DNA of 64,000 nucleotides from Punica granatum (lineage: Eukaryota > Streptophyta > Magnoliopsida > Myrtales > Lythraceae), in the NCBI RefSeq assembly GCF_007655135.1, contig NC_045132.1, positions 11,346,001 to 11,410,000 of the forward strand, read 5' to 3'. How positions within the stretch are numbered: the first letter of the stretch is position 1; the number at the start of each line of letters is the position of its first letter. Below, piece after piece: positions 11,474-24,030 of the stretch. The notes under the pieces were generated by a model. That model saw only the letters and a list, made by a program, of their open reading frames with translations. It was not told where the DNA came from and ran no database searches. Made by a program: the position numbers and the translations under genes.

Positions 11474-12565
11474 TCAAATTGATGGATTTTGTTGATCACG
11501 TGATTCATGTCCAATGGGCCTCCAGGAATTTGCTTGAGCCCGAACCTCTTGAATCAGGCCATTGAGTTCATCTTTAAACTTCTTTGCTCGTGCTCGCGTA
11601 ATCGGTCCAACTGGAACTTGAACTAGATCCCTTGACGTCGTGCTACGATTTGCATCATTCCCCTCCTCTTGAAAAGGATTTGCCCTCAAATCATCACCTA
11701 CATCAAAAGGAAGAAAATCAGCAACATTAAAAGTAGCGCTGACATTGTACTCACCAGGTAAGTCTAGTTTGTAAGCGTTGTCATTGATGCGCTCCTGGAC
11801 TTGAAAAGGACCATCTCCTCTTGGAAGCAATTTCGAGCGTCTTGGCGCCGGAAATCTCTCTTTCCTCACATGCAACCAAACCCAATCTCCGGGTTCAAAA
11901 ATCAGCTTATGACGCCCCTTGTTGGCGTGCTTTGCATACTGCTCAGTTCTTCGCTCAATATTGAGTCTTGATTTCTCATGAATCTGCTTGACAAATCCAG
12001 CTTTCTTTTTGCCATTAACATGCTCAGACAAAGGTAAAGGAGATAAATCTAATGGAGTTAAAGGATTAAATCCATACAAAATTTCAAATGGTGAAAATTT
12101 AGTAGCGGAATGAATAGATCTGTTATAAGCAAACTCAACATGTGGTAAACACTCTTCCCATGTTTTAATGTTCTTTTTTATGATTGCCCTCAACAAAGTA
12201 GATAAAGTTCTATTTACTACTTCCGTTTGACCATCAGTTTGTGGGTGACAAGTAGTAGAAAACAACAGCTTAGTACCTAATTTACACCACAAAGTCTTCC
12301 AAAAATAGCTCAAGAACTTAGCATCTGTATCCGAAACAATTGTTCTAGGCATGCCATGTAACCTCACAATCTCCCTAAAGAACAAATCAGCAACATGCGA
12401 AGCATCATCCGTTTTGTGACATGGAATAAAGTGTGCCATCTTAGAAAATCTATCCACAACCACAAAAATTGAATCTCTCCCACGTTTGGTCCTAGGTAAT
12501 CCTAACACAAAATCCATTGAAATATCAATCCAAGGGTCACTAGGAATTGGTAAAAGAGTATACAA
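11474..12565 (-). pseudogene. E3 integrase core and tail
   Basis: The stretch is 363 codons with DD35E residues present. It is separated from the zinc finger by TAG at 12575-12577. Confidence 0.85.
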
Positions 12566-12574
12566 ACCGTTAGG

Positions 12575-13231
12575 CTACACTCTGGATTTAGCTTGCCTAC
12601 ACGTAATGCATCTACCACAAATTCTCTCAACATCTCTTTTCGTATGTGGCCAATAGAAGTGTTCTTGCAAAATAGCTAAAGTCTTTGCAACTCCAAAATG
12701 TCCCATTAATCTCCCACCATGTGATTCCTGCACTAATAACTCTCTCAGGGAACAATTAGGCACGCATAACTTATTCTCTCGAAACAGAAACCCATCATGC
12801 CTAAAGAACTTACCACAAGGGATTTTCTCACAAGCCCGATATTCCTCATAAAATTCATGGTCATCAGCATATAAATTTTTAATGTGATTAAAACCAAGCA
12901 ATTTTGCATCAAGTGTAGAGAGTAATGCATACCTGCGAGAAAGTGCATCGGCGACCACATTCTCCTTACCTTGCTTATACCGAATGACGTATGGAAACGT
13001 CTCAATGAACTCCACCCATCGGGCATGTCTTTTGTTTAGTTTGTGTTGGCCCTTCAAGTGTTTCAATGACTCATGATCGGTGTGTATCACGAACTCCTTA
13101 CGCCATAGGTAGTGCCGCCACGTCTCTAAAGCTCGAACCAATGCATACAACCCTTTATCATAAGTTGGATAGTTCAAGGCTGGCCCGCTTAGTTTTTCGC
13201 TGAAGTAAGCAATTGGTCGTCCTTCCTGCAT
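12575..13231 (-). pseudogene. E3 RNase H and integrase zinc finger
   Basis: The stretch is 218 codons, matching the E1 copy closely. One substitution changes the finger to [11 protein letters not shown]; the zinc ligands themselves are kept. Confidence 0.85.
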
Positions 13232-13242
13232 GAGAATTGCAC

Positions 13243-14388
13243 CTATACCAACACCTGAAGCATCACATTCAATCTCAAAAGTTTTAGAAAAGTTAGGTAA
13301 ATATAAAATAAAGGAGCGTTGGTCAGCTTCTCTTTGATTAGCTGAAACGCCTTCTCTTGTTCTTCTCCCAATGTAAATCCAACGTTTTTCTTGATCACTT
13401 CAGTAAATGGTGCTGCTATTCTACTAAAGTCCTTCACGAACCGCCGATAGAAACTAGCAAATCCATGAAAACTACGAACATTACTTACACTTGTGGGGCT
13501 AGGCCACTCTTGGATTGCATGTACCTTCTCCTCATCAACCTGTATACCTCGTGCACTAACAACAAATCCCAAAAATACAAGCTTATCGGTGCAAAAAGCA
13601 CACTTCTTCATATTAGCAAATAACTTTTCCTTCCTAAGCACATCTAAAACAGATTTCAAATGTACCTTATGATCATCTAAGTTTTTGCTGTAAATGAGTA
13701 TATCATCAAAGTAGACAACCACAAATCCACCTATAAATGCACGCAAAACATGATTCATAAGTCGCATAAAAGTGCCTGGAGCATTAGTCAAACCAAAAGG
13801 CATAACTAACCATTCATACAAACCGTATTTTGTTTTAAAGGCAGTTTTCCATTCATCTCCTTCTTTCATTCTAATCTGATGATAACCACTCTTTAAATCA
13901 ATTTTAGAAAATACACAAGAACCATGTAGCTCATCTAACATATCATCTAAGCGAGAAATAGGATGACGATAATTTACCGTTATGTTGTTGATTGCTCGGC
14001 AATCAACGCACATTCTCCACGTCCCATCCTTCTTAGGTACAAGTATAACCGGAACGGCGCATGGACGCATGCTTTCCCTCACGTACCGTTTCTCCAACAA
14101 CTCACTTACCTGCCGTTGAAGCTCCTTTGTCTCCTCAGGATTGCTCCTATAAGCTGGTCGGTTTGGAATTGTCGCACCGGGAACAAAATCAATTTGATGT
14201 TCAATCCCTCGGATTGGAGGTAACCCATGTGGTGTTTCCTCGGGAAATACATCCTCATGCTCCAGCAAAAGAGAAACAACAGAACTAGGCAGAGCGATAT
14301 CAAGTTTGTTAGTATTGAAAAATGCCTCTTTGTACAAAAGTACAATCATCGGCTGATTTAAAAACATTGCTTGCCTAATTTCTCCCAT
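13243..14388 (-). pseudogene. E3 reverse transcriptase
   Basis: The stretch is 381 codons with the catalytic Asp and YFDD box as in E1 and no private frameshift. The C-terminal 20 residues are out of frame at the shared lesion near 13299-13312. Confidence 0.85.
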
Positions 14389-14505
14389 TTTTGCATAAAA
14401 ATTCTTTTTTTTCTCTCTGATTTTCTCTCAATGGCCGAATTTTGATTTTCTTTTTCTCTCTCATTTTTCTCGGCCTCTCTCTGATTTTCACTCTTTTTCT
14501 TTTGT

Positions 14506-14898
14506 TCACTCTCTTTCTTTTTGATCACTCTCCTTTTGCAATCTCACTTGATCCTCATATACTTGCTGCGGAGTCAATGGTACAAGAGTGATTGATCGTT
14601 GATTAAGTACAAATGAGTATTTGTTCGTAAAGCCATCATGCTTCACACGCCTATCAAATTGCCATGGACGTCCAAGCAACAAATGTCTCGCTTGCATCGG
14701 TACTACATCACACAACACTTCATCTTCGGATTTACCGATTCGAAATGCAACTAACACCTGCTTGTCCACCCTTATTTCACCACTATCATTTAACCATTGC
14801 AATTTGTATGGCTTGGGGTGCTTCGGCATGGGTAGTCCCAATTTTTCCACCATTGTTATGCTTGCGACATTAGTACAACTACCATTATCAATAATCAC
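14506..14898 (-). pseudogene. E3 protease
   Basis: The stretch is 130 codons starting at DNGSCTNV. The frame is lost early in the Lys/Glu linker by the extra T near 14521, ahead of the A8 frameshift common to the array. Confidence 0.8.
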
Positions 14899-14973
14899 AC
14901 TACATACCTTGTCTTTGATGTAGCACCTAGTGTGAAAGATGTTCTCCCGCTGTATTTCTTCAACTCCTTTTAT

Positions 14974-15455
14974 TTACAAGCTCAATGCTCTCCTTGCCAC
15001 CAATGTTAATGCATCTGGAGCTAAATATTCCTCCTCGGGAACGTCCTCCAATGAGGGCATATCATCGGGATCACTCTTTCTTTGGAACGATGAGAATTTC
15101 ATCTTAATACTACCCAAGTTATTGTCTTCCCGATTCCTATCTTCTCTAAACCGCCCTCCATGTTTTCTATTACTAACAACTGAATCTCGATCATCTTCAT
15201 CAAAACCAGCCCCATAATTCTCTTCATCTTCAACCCTCACTTCCCTCGGTTGAACTATTTCCTTCCTACATGCATTAAGAGCGTTTTGTGGCTGCTCCAC
15301 ACGTTTATTCCCATCAGATCTATCCGTTCATGAAACTGCTCAAACTCCAACCTCATCACACGCTTCATCTCACTCATCATGGCCTCTATAAGTATTTTCG
15401 AATCAGCCAATTCCGTAGCACCTTCAGGAATACTCTTAGCACTGTTGTGAGACAT
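14974..15455 (-). pseudogene. E3 gag remnant without capsid
   Basis: The start is at 15255-15455 and the continuation at 14974-15300 in another frame. It has the same capsid excision and TAA as E1 and E2. Confidence 0.75.
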
Positions 15456-16060
15456 GATTGCTGCAAAATAAAGTTAGAAAAACAATGGACCTCACAATTC
15501 TCTCCCTTATGTGTTTACACTCAAGAATGTGAATCACTCTACACTCGTGTTTTCACTCAACAAAATATGTGGCTTTTAACCCTCTAATGTTCTCACCGCT
15601 CTTGCCTTTTTCCACTCGACAATTCTCTTTCAGTTCTTTTGGAACTAAACAAACAACTCCAAATTTTCCAGCCACAATTCACCAAGAACTCATCAAGGAA
15701 AATTAATGATCAAAGGAAATTTCAGGAAGAAAAGAAGCAAGAGAAAAGGCAACCAGAATGAAGTATATCAGAATGTTATATGAAATTCTGGAATCAGAAT
15801 CAATGTAGATCACAAAGAAAGGGAAATAACAACTTTAGAATGGTCTGAGGTACAAAATTTGGATCAAATTGACAACGATGTCTTCTTTGTTTTCTTTCGA
15901 TCTTTTTTTTTTCAGCTCTGTATTTTTTTTGGCCGAATTTATTTTTTTTCAGCTCTTTTTTTTTTCCTAGTAATAATCCACAAAGAACAAACTCGATGAA
16001 GCGAAACTCAGCAAATTGAAACAAAAAAAAGGATAGGATAAACCCGATTTGGAGCCTGAT

Positions 16061-16072
16061 TCTCTGATACCA
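16061..16072 (-). other. Primer-binding site of E3, one base changed
   Basis: The minus strand reads TGGTATCAGAGA. The last base differs from the TGGTATCAGAGC of the other units. Confidence 0.8.
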
Positions 16073-16074
16073 AA

Positions 16075-16633
16075 TGATGCGATTCCCGCCAAGAATGACG
16101 AGACCCGACAACTAAAGGAACCCAAGATCGTTCCACGATCAGATTTGATTGACGAACCCTCGACCCGTTGTTTACGACAAAAACAAGAACCTTGGTATAA
16201 CTGACCTCAACCCATTGTTTAATGCGAAACAAGAACCTCGTTATATATAGGAGGACGCAACAAACGGTGATGGAAAGCCGTTTGATAAGTCGATGAAGAC
16301 GCCACAAACGGTGGTGGAAAGTCGTTTGATAAGTCGTTGATGAACGCCACGGAAACTTCCGATAAGTTCGAATTAGTTCTTCAAGAACCAAAGAGAATAC
16401 TCTCACAATTTTCTGAATGTTCCTTCCTATTAAAAATTGACTAAGATGAATATATATAGACATAAAGTAATCCTAATCTGGCCATATCTCCTCCTAAAGA
16501 TAAAGAAATTAAAACCTAGAATATCAATAGAGATATGACATAATCTATAAAATATGAAATATAAATACCCCTAGAATATCTCTATGAGATTTAAACTTTA
16601 AACAAATCTGATGATATCTTCTGTTGATCATCA
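16075..16633 (-). repeat. LTR-d (shared by E3 and E4)
   Basis: It is 559 bp. It keeps both tandem 42-bp copies and has a small TA insertion near 16246. The ends are TGATG...CATCA as in the others. Confidence 0.8.
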
Positions 16634-16700
16634 ACTATTCTAGAAGCTTCCTCAAACACTTGCTGAATTTAGCATTGTCCGGAATCTTCTATAACTTGAA

Positions 16701-17201
16701 TCAAATTGATGGATTTTGTTGATCACGTGATTCATGTCCAATGGGCCTCCACGAATTTGCTTGAGCCCGAACCTCTTGAATCAGGCCATTGAGTTCATCT
16801 TTAAACTTCTTTGCTCGTGCTCGCGTAATCGGTCCAATTGGAACTTGAACTAGATCCCTTGAAGTCGTGCTACGATTTGCATCATTCCCCTCCTCTTGAA
16901 AAGGATTTGCCCTCAAATCATCACCTACATCAAAAGGAAGCAAATCAGCAACATTAAAAGTAGCGCTGACATTGTACTCATCAGGTAAGTCTAGTTTGTA
17001 AGCGTTGTCATTGATGCGCTCCTGGACTTGAAAAGGACCATCTCCTCTTGGAAGCAATTTCGAGCGTCTTGGCACCGTAAATCTCTCTTTCCTCAGATGC
17101 AACCAAACCCAATCTCCGGGTTCAAAAATCAGCTTATGACGCCCCTTGTTGGCGTGCTTTGCATACTGCTCAGTTCTTCGCTCAATATTGAGTCTTGACA
17201 A
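16701..17201 (-). pseudogene. E4 integrase C-terminal tail
   Basis: It holds the [29 protein letters not shown] and [10 protein letters not shown] segments. The catalytic Glu region upstream has been removed: sequence at 17196-17201 joins bases corresponding to E1 positions about 1528 and 1805. TGA is present at both edges, consistent with a microhomology deletion of 277 bp, which also shifts frame. Confidence 0.85.
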
Positions 17202-18646
17202 GTAGTAGAAAACAACAGCTTAGTACTTAACTTACACCACAAAATCTTCCAAAAATAGCTCAAGAACTTAGCATCTCTATCCGAAACAATTGTTCTAGGC
17301 ATGCCATGTAACCTCACAATCTCCCTAAAGAACAAATCAGTAACATGCGAAGCATCATCCGTTTTGTGACATGGAATAAAGTGTGCCATCTTAGAAAATC
17401 TATCCACAACCACAAAAATTGAATCTCTCCCACGTTTAGTCATAGGTAATCCTAACACAAAGTCCATTGAAATATCAATCCAAGGCTCACTAGGAATTGG
17501 TAAAGGAGTATACAAACCGTTAGGCTGCACTCTGTATTTAGCTTGCCTACACGTAATGCATCTACCACAAATTCTCTCAACATCTCTTTTCATATGTGGC
17601 CAATAGAAGTGTTCTTGCAAAATAGCTAAAGTCTTTGCAACTCCAAAATGTCCCATTAATCCCCCACCATGTGATTCCTGCACTAATAACTCTCTCAGGG
17701 AACAATTAGGCACGCATAACTTATTCTCTCGAAATAGAAACCCATCATGCCTAAAGAACTTACCACAAGGGATTTTCTCACAAGCCCGATATTCCTCATA
17801 AAATTCATGGTCATCAGCATATAAATTTTTAATGTGATTAACACCAAGCAATTTTGCATCAAGTGTAGAGAGTATTGCATACCTGCGAGAAAGTGCATCG
17901 GCGACCACATTCTCCTTACCTTGCTTATACCGAATGACGTATGGAAACGTCTCAATGAACTCCACCCATCGGGCATGTCTTTTGTTTAGTTTGTGTTGGC
18001 CCTTCAAGTGTTTCAATGACTCATGATCGGTGCGTATCACGAACTCCTTAGGCCATAGGTAGTGCCGCCACGTCTCTAAAGCTCGAACCAATGCATACAA
18101 CCCTTTATCATAAGTTGGATAGTTCAAGGCTGCCCCTCTTAGTTTTTCGCTGAAGTAAGCAATTGGTCGTCCTTCCTGCATGAGAACTGCACCTATACCA
18201 ACACCTGAAGCATCACATTCAATCTCAAAAGTTTTAGAAAAGTTAGGTAAAGATAATAAAGGAGCGTTGGTCAGCTTCTCTTTGATTAGCTGAAACGCCT
18301 TCTCTTGTTCTTCTCCCAATCTAAATCCAACGTTTTTCTTGATAACTTCAGTAAATGGTGCTGCTATTCTACTAAAGTCCTTCACGAACCGCCGATTGAT
18401 ACTAGCAAATCCATGAAAACTACGAACATTACTTACACTTGTGGGGCTAGGCCACTCTTGGATTGCATGTACCTTCTCCTCATCAACCTGTATACCTTGT
18501 GCACTAACAACAAATCCCAAAAATACAAGCTTATTGGTGCAAAAAGTACACTTCTTCATATTAGCAAATAACTTTTCCTTCCTAAGCACATCTAAAACAG
18601 ATTTCAAATTTACCTTATGATCATCTAAGTTTTTGCTGTAAATGAG
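17129..18646 (-). pseudogene. E4 RT connection, RNase H and integrase to the deletion
   Basis: The frame is continuous from the RT connection ([16 protein letters not shown]) through RNase H ([27 protein letters not shown]), the HHCC finger and the first two catalytic Asp residues of integrase. It shows the family's undamaged frame across the sites where E1-E3 carry a frameshift and a stop. It ends after TTCQ at the 277-bp deletion. Its upstream end is the insertion point at 18646. The extra open codons beyond 18646 belong to the inserted LTR. Confidence 0.88.
18642..18646. other. Left copy of the 5-bp target-site duplication ATGAG
   Basis: ATGAG precedes the TGTCAGCACC end of the inserted element and recurs at 32113-32117. 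Together they restore the E4 RT sequence once the insert and one copy are discounted. Confidence 0.95.
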
Positions 18647-20243
18647 TGTCAGCACCCCATTTTGGCTCACCTTTCCAAACGATGATATCAGCAATGATCC
18701 AAGCCACAACCTGAGCAGAATACAGAAAAACGACTTAACAGAGCAGAAAATCACTATTCATCCTCAAGTCGGCAAAATCGGGCAAATGACACATGCATAT
18801 GACAGAAGGACTCCAGGGTTCACCAAAGGGTAATAGAGTGACTAGAGAGCTCAGCAATATCCAAAACCGGCATTTTCAGTATATCACACGGACAGTTCTA
18901 TTTTCCGATAGTTCGCTCGATCATCGGAAGACAGCCAATATTGGACCCAAAAAATCCACTCCAATGCCAAACAGATGAAAAGTGTCCCCAAAGGCATTTT
19001 GCAAATCATCTGCTCTATACAGAACAACTTTCTGTATACAGATAACTTTTCAGTGGAAGTCCAAAAATGCCGGTTTCTCGAAGAAAAGTTAATTCCAAAT
19101 ATCAGATGCGGCCATGCCCCTCAATCATACAGAGCACGAGCAATGCTTCATATTGTCTTTTAGAAGCCATATAGACACGCTGAATGACTTCCGAATGACA
19201 AAACGGGCATACCCTTCTTCGGAAGAGCGTAACCGGAGACTGGTCTGATGGAATTACGGCAAACGAAGTTCACACTACATTGCCCTGAAAACTCCAGCGG
19301 ACATTCGCAATTAGGCAAAACAGACAGCAAAACCCTTCACGGTTTCCCGAGTAACCTCCGAGGGGCACAAAAGGCCATTTTCAGTGAAAATCCATATCCG
19401 GAGGTCCTCTTTGGGGAAACTTGACGCCGGATGCTTACCTTACACAATGCTAGCCTTCTCAAGGCTCAATGTGGAATTGTCGGAATGAATCACACAACTC
19501 ATCTAGACCCCTCGAGCAGTGCTTTAAGGGTCTCAGATGCACTTTTCATATCCTTAGAGGCCCAATCTCAGCAAACAGAGATCGCAGTAATCTCCGGATC
19601 GCCCAAGAAACTCAGAAAGCAATCTGAGAAATCTAGTTTCGGCCTCTTAGGACATCTCCGGCTCCATATTTGTATTTATCGGCTTAAGGGACAAGGGCCC
19701 ACGTAATTTGACAATTTATGTCAAAATGACCGACGTGGGATGCAGATACAAGATATGTTGTCAGAAGTGGGTAACCTCGCTCTGAATGCATAAAAGGAGC
19801 AAAACCGGCTTCCAAGCCTCATACAGACATTTGGCAATTTCTCACGGAAAATGCCAATCTCGGACTCATTAAATCCATTTCCTCGCGTATATCGATAATT
19901 CGACGTTCAATTCAAACCACAAACTTCGAATGCGCGATCAATCGAGACCCGAGCTTTTTCCCGGTTTCTCCTCTTCGGTCGTGGGACCCACGGGCTATTC
20001 AAGATGAGTCACCCTTTACTCTAGAAGCTTCTTTTTCTTCTTCAATGCAAGAAGCCAACTTGCACTCTTGCTTGAAAATATCCAAGAGTTTAAAGACAAC
20101 ACTCAAGCCTCCATCAATGCTCATCAATGCTCATCAATGTCTTATCTCTTCTTCATTAATGCAATGGAAGAGGATGAGGCTTGATATTTTCTAAGCATGG
20201 GGGTTAAGAGCACTTGCTTTTGCTAATTGTGTCATTAGCTTTG

Positions 20244-20253
20244 CCTATAAATG
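20244..20253 (+). promoter_or_regulatory. Candidate TATA box of the LTR promoter
   Basis: CTATAAATGG sits mid-LTR, followed within about 30-60 bp by CT-rich sequence common at plant transcription starts. The 3' LTR has the same motif near 29291-29300. Promoter activity is inferred from sequence only. Confidence 0.5.
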
Positions 20254-20606
20254 GCCCAAAAGTGATTAAGAAAATCACTTCTCCTCTTACACACTCTCTC
20301 CAACCTTTCTCTTTCAAGAAATCCTCTCAAACTCCATAGCCAAGAACACTCAAGAACCAGAAAACTTCAGCACTTAGAAGGAAGAGAAAAGAAAACCGAA
20401 AAGATCAGAGAGCCTTGAGTTCTTAAGTCGGAAGCCGATGTTCATCATCCCGACTTAAGCTCAAAATTTCTCAAACTTCATATCCCACTCATTTTGGACC
20501 CATGGAGTTCATTGGTGAAATTGGTTTTTCCATTTGAAGTCTTTAAATTATTGTTTCAGGTCAAATAGTGCATTTCGGGTGAAATCGCTACTCTCGGGTG
20601 AATAGT

Positions 20607-20815
20607 GACCCGCAAGCGCCAGCGCGCGCGCACGCCTGCGACGCCTGCGCCTGCCGCGCAAGCGCGCCGCCCGCGCACGCGCCGCCCGCGCACGCCCGCG
20701 CACGCCCGCGCGCCTGCCCGCGCACGGGCACGCCCGCGCCCGCGCACGCCCGCCGCCCCGCGCGCACGCCTGCACGCCCGCGCGCCTGCCCGCGCCCCGC
20801 GCACGCCGCGCGCCT
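20607..20815. repeat. GC-rich CGCGCACGCC-type tract
   Basis: The tract is almost entirely G and C, built of irregular repeats of CGCGCACGCC and GCCCGCGC. It opens long frames on both strands that encode only Arg/Ala/Gly/Pro-rich strings, so I treat it as non-coding. The matching place in the 3' LTR (29581-29594) has about ten bases instead. Confidence 0.8.
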
Positions 20816-23325
20816 CCTGTGCATTCCAGCCGCATTCCCCGTGCACCTAGCTCCCCGAACGTGCATCCTTTGCACCCAAGCATCCTTCCAAGCGTTCAAC
20901 CGAGTCACCCGACTCTCGAACACTTCCCCGACTCTTTCCTCGTATCCCGAGGCTAGGTAAATCACTCTTGACTTAGAGGAGTTAGGGCTTTTTATATTTT
21001 TGCATGGCTATGGAGTACTATGGTATTTTATGCATACTTAACTTGCAAGACTTAACTTTTATTCAATTTTATGTTATATTATGCATGTGTATTACCTTAT
21101 AACTTGCTAGCATGTCGGAAAAAGGTTTGGATTGTTGTTTGGAAGACCATCCCGACCCGGAAATGGCAAGTGAGCTCACGGCCAAGTCTCTAAATGGGAT
21201 GGCCGAGACTTGAGTTGCTCTTTTCGGGTTAAGATTGGTCTCCTTAGCCCGATCCAAGTTATTTTCCGAGTTTATTTTGTTGTTCTTGCATGCATGAAGC
21301 CGGTATTATTTTATCGATTCCTTAAATAACATGTTTGTGAATGTTTGCATGTTTAAATGAGTTAATCAAATCATGGTAATACCGGCTTTTGTCAAAACGT
21401 GTTATTCATGATGTTTGATGTTTGAGCATGCGAAAAATGATTAAACCAAGACAAGGAAATTCTTTGTGATTTGAATCGAGCCATGAGAGTATTCGGCCAT
21501 CTTTGACAAGGTGAAGCCGAGGGCTTCTTGGCCCTTTTTGGATCAAGAATGATTTCCTTATTTCGAGTTTAATTCATTTCTCGGATTGTACGAAAGTGTA
21601 ATTTCGATATTTCCACGATTCCCATGTTAAAACATCGATTACATGTCTTTTCAAAACAAAACATGCATGGATTCGGGTATCGTTGACTCATTCGGGTCCA
21701 TTCGGTTACGAGGGTAGTTTCGGTCATTGGACCAAATATCCTCGATCCTTACGGATTCGTGTTGGTCGCCGAATCACGAATCGTTTTCACAATTAAAGTA
21801 TTCGGCAATAACCTTAAGCATTAATTCCACGAACGGGTTAATCGGGACGTTCACACGGTTAATTCATTCCATTTAAATAACTTTGCACGAATTGGACATT
21901 AATTTGTAACTCGCGTCGACGAATTACAAAACGGTGTTAATGCCCTTTTCAAAACCCTCATACTTTCAAATCCTTATTGTGTTGTTCTCCTTTTCTGAAA
22001 ACAAATTTTCAAATCAAGGGCAAGAACATCATTTCGTGATTCGCCGACATCCTAGCGCAGTTTAAGATGTCAGTTGGGTATTCTGTATCAAAATACAGTT
22101 ATCGGACTAATCATTTCACTCGACTTAACCAAATCCTAGAAAATGGTTAGGCGGAACTCTAGGTTCCAAATCTAGAGTCAAAATACAAGTTTGGATCAAT
22201 TCAGTGGTAATTCAGTGTCACAACACCGAATCACTATAAAAGCAATCCACACACATGAGATTTGACTCTCTTTGTCAAGTTCTCAAACCAAAGCCAAATG
22301 CTAAAACATTGGCACGTGCTTGTTTGTCTAGGGTAGGAATTGCATGCCAAAATACCCCGGATCAATAAACTTGTTAAAACACGCACACTCGACAATAACA
22401 AACACCTTGTTTGTTATTAACATGTTGCGTGTTATCTTTCCGCACCTGTTTGCCATGCGGGTCGAGCCTGATCCCTAGGCCGAATAATATTAGGGTTCAA
22501 CACCCTAATCATCGATCACAGGGTCCAACGCCGAATCAACACTCACAGGGTCCAACGCCCTATTCAGTGAGCGCGTCCATTGAATTTCAGTTCTTCGGTC
22601 TTTTCCCTAAACTCACGGTGAGTTAGAGTGGAATAATAACCGAATGCGAGTCGACTGGAATTCGGCCATTTGTAATTTGTATTTATTGTTTTCGAGAGCA
22701 TTGTAAGGATTTTATTTTGTACATTTATTCTGTAAGAATTCCAGTCGGTGAGCGAGCGGTCCGAGAGTCGAATTAATCGAATCGGTCTAATGCTTCCCAG
22801 ATACAAGTAAATCCAAGAACTCGCGGTTCTGGTTCACGCAGGGATTCAACCTCCATGGTTCGATGAACTGTAACGCAAGATTGTGAACCAATTCCCCGAC
22901 ACACGGGTTTACTTCTCTCTCAGCTTCTCCACCGACATCGTTTAATTCATCGAAGTTACGGTGTCAAAACGTGTGAGCCGAGTGCAGCCTAATTCATGCG
23001 GTAAATAAAACAAAAATGCAAGCCTAGCAAACCAGAGTACCGAAAGGGCGTGCGGGATATAGGCCCGCACGTAACATGAACCCCCGAACACGGATTTTCC
23101 GGTTCCGCACAGATCAATGCCTTAATGACAAACTAGGTGTTCCATACCCCTAGACTCGGGTAACTTATCCGCCCTCGACCTATGGGTCGTAAAATGATAA
23201 GTGGCGACTCCTTCTCTCATGCGTGTCCGTCACGCGTCCCCACGGGAAGGTGGACACTCCCAAGCCGCGCGATCCAAAAGCGCGCAATGCGGGCCCCGAC
23301 GAGAGTCCACATTCGGGTCCGTACA

Positions 23326-23900
23326 GCTTGGCGACTCCACTGGGGACATACTTAGTGGGTTCGGCTTCGATCCCGTTTGCTTGCTTGCATGTTCATTTAC
23401 CGCTTCCTGCAATTTTCCGCTTATCTACTTTATGCACCTTTACTTTCTGCACTTGCATTGCATCATTCTAGTGGATTTAGGTACCACGCTTGAAATCCCA
23501 CGAGCGGCAATCTAGGAAGCTAGGTTAGACAGGGGTTCAAAGTAGGGGTACGGCGCGCGGTTCGACTGTCGCTTAGGCCTTGAAAAGAATCCCGCCCGAT
23601 TTCAAGGAATTGATACCCTTAAGTCGGGAGCCCCCATCCTTAGTTAGTTGCTATCCCGGTAGCACCTAAACCATGCATAAACAGGGACCGTCATGCTGGA
23701 CCAAAATTGCCTTCATGCCGTCAACCGACCCAAAAGTTGAGTCTTTGAGTCGGCTCGTAGTTTTTCTTTTAGGCGGGCCTTTTGTTGTTTTCTATAATGA
23801 GCGATGTACATTGTAACAGATACAATTATAATTTATTCTTTCTGCACTTGCATGCATGTTTTCAAATAAACTAGGATATTGCATTGGTTTATTGCTTAAG
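23326..23900 (+). other. 5' leader conserved with element P
   Basis: There is no gene. The stretch matches P 58835-59420 block by block: the CCCGTTTGCTTGCTTGC block, TTAGGTACC, AGGAAGCTAGGTTAG, AGTCGGGAGCCCCCATCC, the CCGTCATGCTGGACCA block, and GAGCGATGTA. Conservation across otherwise diverged elements suggests a cis function such as packaging, which is inference. Confidence 0.75.
23329..23346 (+). other. Primer-binding site, tRNA-Arg type
   Basis: TGGCGACTCCACTGGGGA lies three bases after the LTR end. It is complementary to the 3' end of plant tRNA-Arg(ACG) as I recall that sequence. Tat/Ogre-lineage elements commonly use tRNA-Arg. Confidence 0.8.
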
Positions 23901-24000
23901 TTCCCTTTTTCAAATGAACCATCTTCGTAAATCTGGGAACTTGAATCAAATCAATGCAACGACATTAGCTTTTGAAAACTCATACATTGCCTGCATCCGA
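23901..24000 (+). other. Remnant of the ORF1-gag spacer
   Basis: This stretch aligns by eye with P 61037-61143, the spacer after ORF1 (shared GGAACTTG, ATCAATG, GACATTAG, TTTTGAAA, CTCAT). The leader is joined to it directly at about 23900, so the ORF1 coding block seen in P is absent here. Confidence 0.65.
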
Positions 24001-24030
24001 TGTTTGCACAGCAACTACCATGTCCCGTAC

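Larger units (their letters stand above)
10850..16633 (-). mobile_element. E3: chromovirus-like Ty3/gypsy unit, defective
   Basis: It carries the five lesions of E1 and E2 (near 15310, 14974-14976, near 14405, 13299-13312, 12575-12577). It also has an extra T near 14521 in the charged linker. The leader 15456-16060 is non-coding. Confidence 0.9.
18647..23325 (+). repeat. 5' LTR of the coding-less element (4.68 kb)
   Basis: It runs from TGTCAGCACCCC to GGGTCCGTACA, the latter three bases from the primer site. A TATA-like CTATAAATGG lies at about 20244-20253, before a leader with CT-rich sequence. It includes a very GC-rich tract at about 20607-20815 that is missing from the 3' LTR, and a short (CATCAATGCT) repeat near 20110-20140. 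The segment around 20940-20990 (CGAGGCTAGGTAA ... GAGGAGTTAGG) is also found in the LTRs of M and P, which shows common ancestry. No gene is supported within it. Confidence 0.88.

Noticed and set aside
18647..18754. Extension of the E4 pol frame beyond 18646
   Set aside because: These codons are LTR sequence of the inserted element. The pol reading ends at the target duplication.
20548..20965. Long open frames on both strands across the GC-rich tract
   Set aside because: They encode only Arg/Ala/Gly/Pro-rich strings in several overlapping frames, the tract is missing from the partner LTR, and extreme GC content removes stops by chance.
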